Shown one piece after another: positions 1-5,323 of a stretch of 5,368 nucleotides of DNA. The first letter of the stretch is position 1; the number at the start of each line of letters is the position of its first letter. This stretch comes from Candidatus Hodarchaeaceae archaeon (GTDB lineage: Archaea; Hadarchaeota; Hadarchaeia; Hadarchaeales; Hadarchaeaceae), in the NCBI GenBank assembly GCA_030018135.1, contig JASEGJ010000034.1:1-5368 (forward strand), in the 5' to 3' direction. Below the pieces are notes generated by a model that searched no databases, was not told where the DNA came from, and was given only the letters and a program-made list of their open reading frames with translations. The position numbers were made by a program, and so were the translations under genes.

Positions 1-16
1 TTCTGGGACTCCGATG

Positions 17-24
17 TTTTTAAA
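17..24 (+). promoter_or_regulatory. TATA box of the phosphatase gene
   Basis: The octamer TTTTTAAA resembles the archaeal TATA box. Archaeal transcription usually begins about 25-27 bases downstream of its centre, here near 46-48. That leaves a leader of only a few bases before the ATG at 54, so the transcript would be leaderless or nearly so, in keeping with the absence of a Shine-Dalgarno motif. It also makes the earlier in-frame GTG at 39 unlikely as the start. The +1 site is inferred from spacing only. Confidence 0.45.
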
Positions 25-53
25 CTACGGCGTGACTTGTGGGAAATGACTTA

Positions 54-500
54 ATGGCCCTTGTGGCCGCATCGATGCTTACCTACGGCAGTGCCGCATT
101 TTCGGTAAGGGCCGAGGAGCTGGATCCCCCCGCTTATGTTTACTTAACTTGGGCACGCGACGACACCGCCCACAGCATCAACGTAAGCTGGCGGACGATG
201 GAGAGAGGGTATCTCGGTGAGGTGCGCTATGACACGGAGCCTCGCGGCGGAAACCCCCAACTCTACCGCTTTCGCGCGGTCGGCGGCACCAATGTCACAC
301 CTGTGACATACCAAGGACTGAGGGGCTACGTGCATCATGTCGAGCTGATTGGCTTGGAACCCGACACCGTTTACTATTTCATCGCCGGGCATTCCAGCTA
401 CGGGTGGAGCGAGGAGCGCGCATTTCGAACGGGCCCAGCTGAAAGGGCTAGCTTCAGGTTCGTCGAGGGGAGCGATTCGCAGCGGCTACCTCCCGACTGA
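54..500 (+). CDS. N-terminal half: signal peptide and FNIII-like domain
   Basis: This part, as it stands, would give a 148-residue protein. Residues 1-20 are a hydrophobic, Ala-rich segment (MALVAASMLTYGSAAFSVRA) that fits a short signal peptide with cleavage near VRA|EE, although it lacks the usual basic n-region. Residues about 25-130 form the fibronectin-III-like beta domain that precedes the catalytic domain in purple-acid-phosphatase-type enzymes: a YVYLTW strand, NVSWRT, then YVHHVELIGLEPDTVYYF and a closing RAFRTGP strand. The first catalytic strand follows as FRFVEGSDS, whose Asp (residue 141) is the first metal ligand. The usual form in such enzymes is GGDSR, so the Ser before the Asp and the Gln after Ser are unusual. 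Two N-glycosylation sequons (NVS, NVT) suit a surface protein. On its own this piece has no catalytic site. Confidence 0.6.
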   Translation: MALVAASMLTYGSAAFSVRAEELDPPAYVYLTWARDDTAHSINVSWRTMERGYLGEVRYDTEPRGGNPQLYRFRAVGGTNVTPVTYQGLRGYVHHVELIGLEPDTVYYFIAGHSSYGWSEERAFRTGPAERASFRFVEGSDSQRLPPD

Positions 501-530
501 CCCAAGGATCGCGATGCCATATCTCTGCTG

Positions 531-1394
531 ATGGCACGATACAATCCGTCTTTCGTCCTCTTCCCCGGCGACCTCGTCGAGATTTGGGACGACCAGTGGG
601 AGTGGGACAACTGGTTCGCGGCCGTGAGCATGTACTGGGTCAGCGAGGACGGGTTAACCATACCCATAATTCCAGCGATGGGAAATCACGACGTCAAAAG
701 CTCGGGGGATTACGATCCGATGAAGGACGCGCCGAGCTACTACGGTCGTTTCAATCTCCCGGGCAACGAGCAATGGTACGCGCTGAGCTGGGGACCTGAC
801 CTACGGATAATAGTGCTCGACAGCGAGGTGATGGGGGGCGCCGCTTGGCGGAAACAGCTGGATTGGTTGGAGGGCGAGTTGAGCGCATCGAAGGACTACT
901 TGTGGAAAATAGCGATCCTCCATAGGGGCATGGTCTCCTCGACCGGTCTCGATCAGCGCATGATAAACGATCTGGCGTTCCTCTTCGACAAGTACCACGT
1001 CGACCTAGTGATGATGGGCCACCGCCACATCTACGAGAGATCTTACCCCCTGAACTGGACGAAATCCTCTGAGGAGCCGATGAAGTCTCCAGAGGAGGGG
1101 ACCATCTACATAGTCGGCGGCGCGTGGGGCGGGGGGCTTAGCTCCCCGGGCAGGCCGAAGTGGTTCTCGGCATTCGGGCCGGCATCTAAGTACAGCTTCG
1201 TGCTCATCGACGTATTTGAAAATGGTACGCTTTACCTAAGGGCAATAGATGTCGAAAATAACATCTTCGACGAGCTCATCCTCCACAAGGAGGTGTCCAA
1301 GGTTGCTGAGGTGCCGATTGCGGTGATATCCGCGGTAACCGCCGCAGCTGTGATAGGCATCTTGTACCTCCTTAAACGGAGAAGGTTGCAGTAG
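531..1394 (+). CDS. C-terminal half: metallophosphoesterase domain and membrane anchor
   Basis: From ATG 531 the open frame gives 287 residues. No ribosome binding site precedes this ATG, so it is probably an internal Met of the intact gene. Calcineurin-like motifs come in order (numbered from ATG 54): GDLVE with Asp 173, GNHD with Asn 211 and His 212, LHRG with His 290, and GHRHIYER with His 323 and His 325. These are the dinuclear metal ligands and catalytic His; only the first Asp motif lies upstream of the TGA. The last 28 residues are a hydrophobic span (AVISAVTAAAVIGILYLL) followed by KRRR. This is a stop-transfer anchor that would put the enzyme on the outer face of the cell membrane with its tail inside. 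Sequons NWT and NGT add to the surface-protein picture. Translated alone, this half would lack the export signal and one metal ligand, so it is probably inactive. Confidence 0.7.
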   Translation: MARYNPSFVLFPGDLVEIWDDQWEWDNWFAAVSMYWVSEDGLTIPIIPAMGNHDVKSSGDYDPMKDAPSYYGRFNLPGNEQWYALSWGPDLRIIVLDSEVMGGAAWRKQLDWLEGELSASKDYLWKIAILHRGMVSSTGLDQRMINDLAFLFDKYHVDLVMMGHRHIYERSYPLNWTKSSEEPMKSPEEGTIYIVGGAWGGGLSSPGRPKWFSAFGPASKYSFVLIDVFENGTLYLRAIDVENNIFDELILHKEVSKVAEVPIAVISAVTAAAVIGILYLLKRRRLQ

Positions 1395-1424
1395 CTTCGC
1401 AAAGATGTCAAATGCCCCCTTCGA

Positions 1425-1429
1425 TTTTT
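1425..1429 (+). terminator. Possible T-tract terminator after the phosphatase gene
   Basis: A run of five T (TCGATTTTTAC) lies 30 bases after the TAG stop. Archaeal RNA polymerase stops at short T-runs without needing a hairpin. There is no second strong T-run on this strand in the gap, so this is the best candidate, but the run is short. Confidence 0.3.
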
Positions 1430-1448
1430 ACATTGCTTGCTAATAAAA

Positions 1449-1464
1449 GTGAGGTCACCCTCAC
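1449..1464. repeat. Perfect inverted repeat GTGAGG-TCAC-CCTCAC
   Basis: Two six-base arms (1449-1454 and 1459-1464) are exact reverse complements around a four-base spacer. An A7T3 tract (1468-1477) follows at once. The site lies 55 bases after the phosphatase stop and 88 before the thpR start. It may be a protein-binding operator or an RNA hairpin. The right arm plus the next base (CCTCACG) is also perfectly complementary to CGTGAGG at 1538-1544, which contains the thpR ribosome binding site. Confidence 0.4.
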
Positions 1465-1494
1465 GAGAAAAAAATTTGGCTCGGCTAGGACAAC

Positions 1495-1514
1495 TATATC
1501 GACCAAACTTTTAT
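1495..1514 (+). promoter_or_regulatory. TATA box candidates for thpR
   Basis: Two AT-rich boxes lie in this 20-base stretch: CTATATC (about 1494-1500) and CTTTTATG (1508-1515). The second sits about 27 bases before position 1538, so transcription would start just ahead of the GAGGT ribosome binding site at 1541, giving a leader of some 12-15 bases. The first would start near 1523. I prefer the second, but cannot tell them apart without a mapped start. Confidence 0.4.
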
Positions 1515-1540
1515 GAATGGGTGGACGTGAATCATTGCGT

Positions 1541-1545
1541 GAGGT
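1541..1545 (+). promoter_or_regulatory. Ribosome binding site of thpR
   Basis: GAGGT matches the archaeal Shine-Dalgarno core. It is six bases before GTG 1552 but directly abuts the in-frame TTG 1546, with no spacer. It therefore decides for GTG 1552 as the start. Confidence 0.6.
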
Positions 1546-1551
1546 TTGGAA

Positions 1552-2109
1552 GTGCCGCGCGCATTCATCGCGATAGATATCGAAGAAACGGTCAGGCAAA
1601 AGCTGGTGGACGCGCAGCATAGATTAGCGGCGACCGGGGCGCAACTTAAACTCGTCGAGCCTGAGAACATACATGTGACGATGAAATTCCTCGGCGATGT
1701 GCCAGATGATAAAGTTGGTGCAATCGCCGACTCGCTGCGAAAAGCCGTAGCTGAAGCTCGGCAGTTTGAGATCGAGGTGCGGGGGGTCGGGGTCTTCCCC
1801 GATCTGCGCTACATGCGCGTCATCTGGGCCGGCGTGGCCAAGGGCGGCGATTCGATCATAGCCATCCAGCGGAACATCGACGGCGGGCTGCGAAAGCTTG
1901 GCTTCACACCGGAGCGGGGTTTTGTACCCCACCTTACGTTGGCCAGAGTTAAATCGGCCGCGGGCAAGGAAAAGCTGGCCGAATTGATCAAGAGCATGGC
2001 AAACGCGGAGTTCGGTACGACCCGCGCGAGGGCCGTCGAGCTGAAGCGGAGCACGTTGACATCTAAGGGCCCAATTTACGATGCGCTCGCGCGCATCGAA
2101 CTCGGCTAG
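1552..2109 (+). CDS. thpR: RNA 2',3'-cyclic phosphodiesterase (2'-5' RNA ligase family)
   Basis: This 185-residue protein belongs to the 2H phosphoesterase superfamily (LigT/ThpR), at normal family length. Both active-site tetrapeptides are intact: HVTM (His 41, Thr 43, in HVTMKFLGDV) and HLTL (His 127, Thr 129). The family's N-terminus (RAFIAIDI) and the GVFP strand (residues 80-83) are also present. The family opens RNA 2',3'-cyclic phosphates to 2'-phosphates and was first known for 2'-5' ligation of tRNA halves in extracts. In archaea such ends arise from tRNA splicing, so a role in RNA end processing is likely, but the cellular substrate is not settled. The GTG start gives MPRAFIAIDI, matching the usual N-terminus, and is supported by the GAGGT site. 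The upstream TTG at 1546 would add only two residues. The gene runs into the convergent cca gene, with the two stop codons overlapping. Confidence 0.9.
   Translation: MPRAFIAIDIEETVRQKLVDAQHRLAATGAQLKLVEPENIHVTMKFLGDVPDDKVGAIADSLRKAVAEARQFEIEVRGVGVFPDLRYMRVIWAGVAKGGDSIIAIQRNIDGGLRKLGFTPERGFVPHLTLARVKSAAGKEKLAELIKSMANAEFGTTRARAVELKRSTLTSKGPIYDALARIELG
2106..2109. other. Shared CTAG: overlapping stop codons of thpR and cca
   Basis: The palindrome CTAG holds the TAG of thpR on the + strand (2107-2109) and the TAG of cca on the - strand (2108-2106). The two convergent genes thus meet with no spacer, and each mRNA must extend into the antisense of the other to terminate. Confidence 0.9.
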
Positions 2110-3491
2110 CGATACCAAGGCAGACAGCGAGTTAGGTACTCGGATATAAACTTACGGATTTTCTTATCGCGGCAGAACTCCGCGATTTGTCCTCCTTCGT
2201 AAATCTCGTATTTAACTGCAAGTGCCTCAGCGACATGTCTGCCGAAGGCGGCTCGCTTCGTTAACGCTTGCTCGATGACCTGCCTCGCATCTGTTTGCTC
2301 GCGCTCGATTTCGAACACCAATTTACCCGCATCGTCCACGAATGGACCGGTAAACTTACGCTTCGAGTGCAGATGTTTTTCGACGAAGCCGCCGACACCG
2401 ACGGTAATCGGCGGCCCAGCGTGGATGCGCACATTTGGTAACCTCGCTACGGTCAACTCGAGAAGCAAGATTGAATTGTCGTTCGACCACACATCGCTTC
2501 GAAGTACCTCGAAGCCAGCGCGAGCGAGATTCGTCGACAATGTGCGCTCGGTCTTGCGGAGCTGCGGGTAAAGCACATCCGGTACCACATCCGGCGATTT
2601 GAAGGCGATGCAGAAAAGCGCCGTGCCTCGTCGCTTCATGATCGCCCGCACCTCGCGCGAGCTTAGCAACCGCACTGGCTTTGGAAAGAAGAACCGCATG
2701 CTTGGCTCACGGAGGAAGTCTTGACATGCTCGGACGAAGGTGGCGAAATTTTGCATGGATACGGCGGCGCCAGCGTTTCGGTTTGCATCGACTGGATCGA
2801 TGACGATGAGCGGCTGGCCGGCGAAGAGGGCTCTTGCCTCGTTGATGTCCGGGTAGCTTCGTTCGAGATCTATGACTGTTCCCGGCGACCACGCGCTGGC
2901 GGCCGCAACTACATTTTTAAAGGAGCGGTAGTTCAGCGTTAGGAGCTCACAAAGGTAGCCCGAAAAGCCCTGGATTTTTAGCTCCGCACCATAGACGCCG
3001 ATACCCGAGAGGAATTGCTTCAACAGCAGAACTTCGTCCCTGAGTTTTGGCGTGAGCCGCTTGCTGATGTAGCGGTTGTGGTGGGGCGTGCGATCGACCG
3101 CGCTCTTGATCCTGCTCGGCTCTGGGATGTCGTAACACGGCACGAGGTCGACCTCAAAGCCATCGAGCTTTGTCGTCACGTATGGGTGCTCGGCGAATTG
3201 CTCCTTCCTCTTGCGTCCAGCGACCTCACGTGCCACCGCCAAGCCCTTTTTCTCGAGTTCCTCGCGGGGGAGTTCCTTGGGGAAGAGGATAAAAATATCG
3301 ATGTCGCGTTCAGTGCGTAGCCATGTACCGCGCGCGGCTGAGCCCACGAGCATCGCTCTGGCTGAAACACCGAGCTTGGCGCACGCGTCGTCGACCCTTC
3401 GGATGAGTTTGGCAGCGATCCTTTGGAGTCGCCGGCGCTCGGCTTCCGTCGGGCGGACGCGCTCGAGGACGGCCTTCAGTATTTCGTCCAT
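2106..3491 (-). CDS. cca: CCA tRNA nucleotidyltransferase, archaeal class I
   Basis: This 461-residue enzyme adds or repairs the 3' CCA of tRNA using CTP and ATP without a nucleic acid template. It is a class I (archaeal) nucleotidyltransferase of the DNA polymerase beta fold, at a length typical of archaeal Cca. The catalytic signature is intact: GSAARGTW (Gly 50, Ser 51), then DIDIF with Asp 63 and Asp 65, and the third carboxylate Asp 115 in VDLVPCY. Further family landmarks follow: SAVDRTPHH (130-138), LLKQFLSGIGVYGAELK with GFSGYLCELL, FFFPKP in the body domain, and a C-terminal YLTRCLPWYR tail. The ATG at 3491 gives the expected N-terminus (MDEILKAVLERVRP); I see no Shine-Dalgarno motif before it. 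The gene lies 72 bases after the deacetylase-family gene on the same strand and converges on thpR. Nothing appears broken. Confidence 0.96.
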   Translation of the reverse strand: MDEILKAVLERVRPTEAERRRLQRIAAKLIRRVDDACAKLGVSARAMLVGSAARGTWLRTERDIDIFILFPKELPREELEKKGLAVAREVAGRKRKEQFAEHPYVTTKLDGFEVDLVPCYDIPEPSRIKSAVDRTPHHNRYISKRLTPKLRDEVLLLKQFLSGIGVYGAELKIQGFSGYLCELLTLNYRSFKNVVAAASAWSPGTVIDLERSYPDINEARALFAGQPLIVIDPVDANRNAGAAVSMQNFATFVRACQDFLREPSMRFFFPKPVRLLSSREVRAIMKRRGTALFCIAFKSPDVVPDVLYPQLRKTERTLSTNLARAGFEVLRSDVWSNDNSILLLELTVARLPNVRIHAGPPITVGVGGFVEKHLHSKRKFTGPFVDDAGKLVFEIEREQTDARQVIEQALTKRAAFGRHVAEALAVKYEIYEGGQIAEFCRDKKIRKFISEYLTRCLPWYR

Positions 3492-3518
3492 CCGCTCGCC
3501 AAGCCTTGATTGACGGCG

Positions 3519-3545
3519 GGCGTTAAAGCGTTTAGCGTCAACGCC
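3519..3545. repeat. Nested inverted repeat in the gap before cca
   Basis: The 72-base gap (3492-3563) holds GGCGTT (3519-3524) and its exact complement AACGCC (3540-3545). Inside, AAA (3525-3527) faces TTT (3531-3533) around GCG, leaving a bulge on the right. On the - strand the region reads CGCTTTAACG, a weak TATA-like element about 35 bases before the cca start. It could be an operator, a hairpin in a dph6-HDAC-cca transcript, or chance in GC-rich DNA built from repeated GCGTT words. I see no T-run terminator here on the - strand. Confidence 0.25.
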
Positions 3546-3563
3546 GCGTTTGCGCTCTTGAGA

Positions 3564-4592
3564 TCATAATCTCCAACAATCGGCGAGCGCGCGCCTGATG
3601 TCATCGACCACTTCGGGCCTTTTTTGTTCGGTGGGCAGGGGCGGTGACCACCCCGTCAAAACCCTCACGATGTTGACCGCTGCCCCCGCGACGGCATCCA
3701 CCGCGTAGCCTCCCTCGAGCACGAGGACAACGCGCCCCCCGCAGAGCTTCCCCGCCTGCTTGACGACGTAACGAGTGAGCCACCCATATGCCGATGTGGA
3801 AAGCCCAAGCTGGGTTAGCGGATCGTCGGCGTGCGCATCCATCCCGGCTGAAACCGCGATGAGTTCGGGCTTGAAGGCCTCGCTCAGGGGCAGGAACAAT
3901 TCTTGCATCACACTCGCGTACTCCGCGTCCGCGCTCCCGGGCCGCAGGGGGACGTTTACTGTGTGGCCCTCGCCCTCGCCCGACCCGATCTCGTGCACGA
4001 AACCCGTGCCGGGGTAAAGGGTGCGACCGTCCTGATGAATGGACATGAACAGGACGCTTGGGTCCTCGTAGAATATTTCCTGCGTGCCGTTGCCGTGGTG
4101 GGCATCGAAGTCCAACACGAACACGCGCTTTACGCCGTGCCTCCGCCTGAGGTGCTCGATCATTATCGCGAGGTTATTGAAATAACAAAACCCCCCTCCG
4201 TGCCCGCGAGACGCGTGATGTCCAGGAGGGCGAACCAAGGCAAATGCATTAGTTGCATCCCGGGCCGCCACCACCTCGCCCGCCTTGATCGCCCCTCCAG
4301 CCGCGAGCAAGGCGAGTTCGAAAGTGTTCGCATCGACTGGGGTGTCCGAATCGAGCGGCTTGCAGAGCCCGCTGAGCCTTTCGATCAGCGCAATGTACTC
4401 TCGATCGTGTACGAGTTCGATATCGGCTCGAGATGCGGGGGTTGGTTCGATGACTTGCACGCTCGGCAACGACCAGAGGTTAGCTCGCCTCAGCGCGTCG
4501 ACGATCGCCCGTAGGCGCTCCGGCCGCTCCGGGTGCCACTCGCTCGGTTTGTGCTCGAGATATTTTTCGGAGTATATCAAAGCCGTGGTCAT
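3564..4592 (-). CDS. Histone deacetylase family zinc amidohydrolase (class II-like)
   Basis: This 342-residue arginase/deacetylase-fold enzyme would remove acyl groups from acetyl-lysine or acetylated amines such as polyamines; the sequence does not decide which. All expected active-site residues are present: the His dyad 125-126 in RPPGHHA, GFCYFNNLAI (134-143), zinc ligands Asp 163 and His 165 in DFDAHHGNGT, zinc ligand Asp 252 in SAGMDAH, and Tyr 296 in LEGGY. The YPGTG loop (193-197) and GHTVNVPL are typical of the class II-like prokaryotic group, including acetylpolyamine amidohydrolases and AcuC-like proteins. The frame is open up to 4802, but the family N-terminus (MTTALIYSEKYLEH, then HPERPERL) begins at ATG 4592. 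That ATG has a good ribosome binding site and overlaps the dph6 stop as ATGA; the longer reading is only antiphase dph6 sequence. It is therefore translationally coupled to dph6. Confidence 0.92.
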   Translation of the reverse strand: MTTALIYSEKYLEHKPSEWHPERPERLRAIVDALRRANLWSLPSVQVIEPTPASRADIELVHDREYIALIERLSGLCKPLDSDTPVDANTFELALLAAGGAIKAGEVVAARDATNAFALVRPPGHHASRGHGGGFCYFNNLAIMIEHLRRRHGVKRVFVLDFDAHHGNGTQEIFYEDPSVLFMSIHQDGRTLYPGTGFVHEIGSGEGEGHTVNVPLRPGSADAEYASVMQELFLPLSEAFKPELIAVSAGMDAHADDPLTQLGLSTSAYGWLTRYVVKQAGKLCGGRVVLVLEGGYAVDAVAGAAVNIVRVLTGWSPPLPTEQKRPEVVDDIRRALADCWRL

Positions 4593-5287
4593 CTCATCCC
4601 TACCTCCCGGCGCTTGTCCGCGAGCCTCGCCCCCTTGATCAATAGATAACCGCTGTCGCCCCTCCAAACGCGCCCGCTCTCGAGTATCTCGATGCGTTTG
4701 CGGAAGAGCGGCGCGTCCAAGACGAGGGATTCGAATTCGCCCCCTTCCCCGGAGGGGTTGACCCCGAATTTTTCCCGAAGTTTTAGTAGGTCTTTTACAC
4801 ACCCATCATCGATCCTTCTGCCCAACCAGCTTTCGTCGAGCCCTTGGGCGGAGACGCTCGTGATCACTATTTCGAAGCCTAGGGCCAACATCCCGCGCAA
4901 CGCTTCCATCGGCTCAAGACCCCAGAGAGGGGTCAGGTGGATCAGGCCGAGTTCATCACAGATGCGGTCGATCCGGTCTCGTTGATATCTGGACGCGATC
5001 GCGCCGCTCACCACGCCTTCGACATCGAGCGTCCGAAGCACCCTCTTAAGGTCTTCTAGCTCCAGCTCCTTCTCGCCGCTCGTCCCAGCTTTTATTAGGG
5101 GGATGCCGACGCACTCGGCGAAGAGGTCGATGAGTTGAATGTTGGGGCGGTGGAACATCCAGGAGTCCTCGCGCTTCGGGATCATAGCCACTAGGCGCTC
5201 GACCTCATGCCCCTCCCGCATCGCGAGCCAAAGGGCATAAGTACTGTCCTTGCCCCCGGAACAAAGGGCAGCCATCCTCATGTGCAT
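4589..5287 (-). CDS. dph6: Diphthine-ammonia ligase (Dph6, ATP pyrophosphatase, DUF71)
   Basis: This 232-residue cytoplasmic protein matches the DUF71/Dph6 family. It makes the last step of diphthamide on elongation factor 2: diphthine plus ammonium and ATP gives diphthamide, AMP and pyrophosphate. Seen in order are the PP-loop SGGKDS (residues 10-15) for ATP, the GAIASRYQRDR segment (95-105), TPLW (119-122), and the C-terminal signature GEGGEFESLVLDAP (180-193). The usual form of the last motif is EGGEFET, so Ser replaces Thr. Length is typical for archaeal single-domain Dph6. The start is ATG 5287; ATGs at 5281 and 5275 are also in frame and only shorten it by two or four residues. A TATA-like element 25 bases upstream suggests a leaderless transcript beginning at 5287. 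It is the first gene of a coupled pair with the deacetylase-family gene. Some archaeal DUF71 proteins could use other substrates, so the exact reaction is inferred. Confidence 0.9.
   Translation of the reverse strand: MHMRMAALCSGGKDSTYALWLAMREGHEVERLVAMIPKREDSWMFHRPNIQLIDLFAECVGIPLIKAGTSGEKELELEDLKRVLRTLDVEGVVSGAIASRYQRDRIDRICDELGLIHLTPLWGLEPMEALRGMLALGFEIVITSVSAQGLDESWLGRRIDDGCVKDLLKLREKFGVNPSGEGGEFESLVLDAPLFRKRIEILESGRVWRGDSGYLLIKGARLADKRREVGMR
4602..4608 (-). promoter_or_regulatory. Ribosome binding site of the deacetylase gene
   Basis: On the - strand this reads GGGAGGT, a strong Shine-Dalgarno match, nine bases before ATG 4592. It lies inside the end of dph6. Together with the ATGA overlap it decides the start of the second gene and suggests that ribosomes finishing dph6 restart here. 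Confidence 0.65.
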
Positions 5288-5305
5288 CGCTTGAACTTAT
5301 CATTC

Positions 5306-5318
5306 GAAAATAATTAAG
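5306..5318 (-). promoter_or_regulatory. TATA box for the dph6 operon
   Basis: On the - strand this reads CTTAATTATTTTC, the most AT-rich core of the 81-base gap before dph6. Its centre is about 25 bases before ATG 5287, so transcription would start at or next to the start codon. No Shine-Dalgarno motif stands at a proper distance before that ATG, which fits leaderless initiation. Confidence 0.45.
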
Positions 5319-5323
5319 TCATA

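Larger units (their letters stand above)
54..1394 (+). pseudogene. Interrupted purple-acid-phosphatase-like metallophosphoesterase
   Basis: Read in one frame from ATG 54 to TAG 1394, this is a full-length secreted metallophosphoesterase of 446 codons before the final stop, except that codon 149 (498-500) is TGA. The frame continues without loss after the stop as PKDRDAISLLMARYNPSF, so the two halves are one gene. Family members would have a loop after the first metal motif. In frame 0 this loop reads QRLPPD-stop-PK, but frame 1 (481-507) reads SGYLPTDPR, a more natural loop. Losing two bases near 480 and one near 506 would explain it: the repaired reading would be DSR-SGYLPTDPR-DRDA. The rest is well preserved, with all later metal ligands, so decay is very recent or the stop is a sequencing or assembly error. 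ATG 54 is preferred over GTG 39 because of the TATA box spacing; an in-frame TGA at 33-35 closes the frame upstream. The natural substrate is unknown: a phosphomonoesterase or phosphodiesterase outside the cell. Confidence 0.75.

Noticed and set aside
39-53. GTG 39 as the phosphatase start, or a further indel hiding a basic signal-peptide n-region (frame 1 reads KLRRDLWEMT at 22-51)
   Set aside because: The TATA box at 17-24 would place transcription start near 46-48, after both. The frame 1 peptide is short and ends in TAA, so it is likely chance.
498-500. In-frame TGA read as selenocysteine or tryptophan
   Set aside because: The TGA is in a variable loop, not at a catalytic Cys-like position, and two other genes here (dph6 and the deacetylase) end in TGA, so it is a normal stop. 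A local frame change explains the loop better.
531-1394. Second half of the phosphatase as an independent gene with its own start
   Set aside because: No ribosome binding site or promoter precedes ATG 531, the fragment lacks the first metal motif and export signal, and the sequence before it (501-530) continues the same protein frame.
1395-1551. Small RNA or tRNA gene in the gap before thpR
   Set aside because: No tRNA T-loop signature, and no box C/D or H/ACA pattern beyond short chance matches. The inverted repeat alone does not support an RNA gene.
1624-2118. 164-residue open frame opposite thpR
   Set aside because: It is antisense to a clear thpR with both active-site motifs, and shows no domain or ribosome binding site.
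3903-4514. 203-residue open frame on the + strand opposite the deacetylase gene
   Set aside because: It lies wholly antisense to a gene with all catalytic motifs; its composition is that of a GC-rich shadow frame with no recognisable domain.
4593-4802. 70-residue N-terminal extension of the deacetylase-family protein
   Set aside because: It is the antiphase reading of dph6 coding sequence, is rich in Arg and Gly with no domain sense, and the family N-terminus plus ribosome binding site are at 4592.
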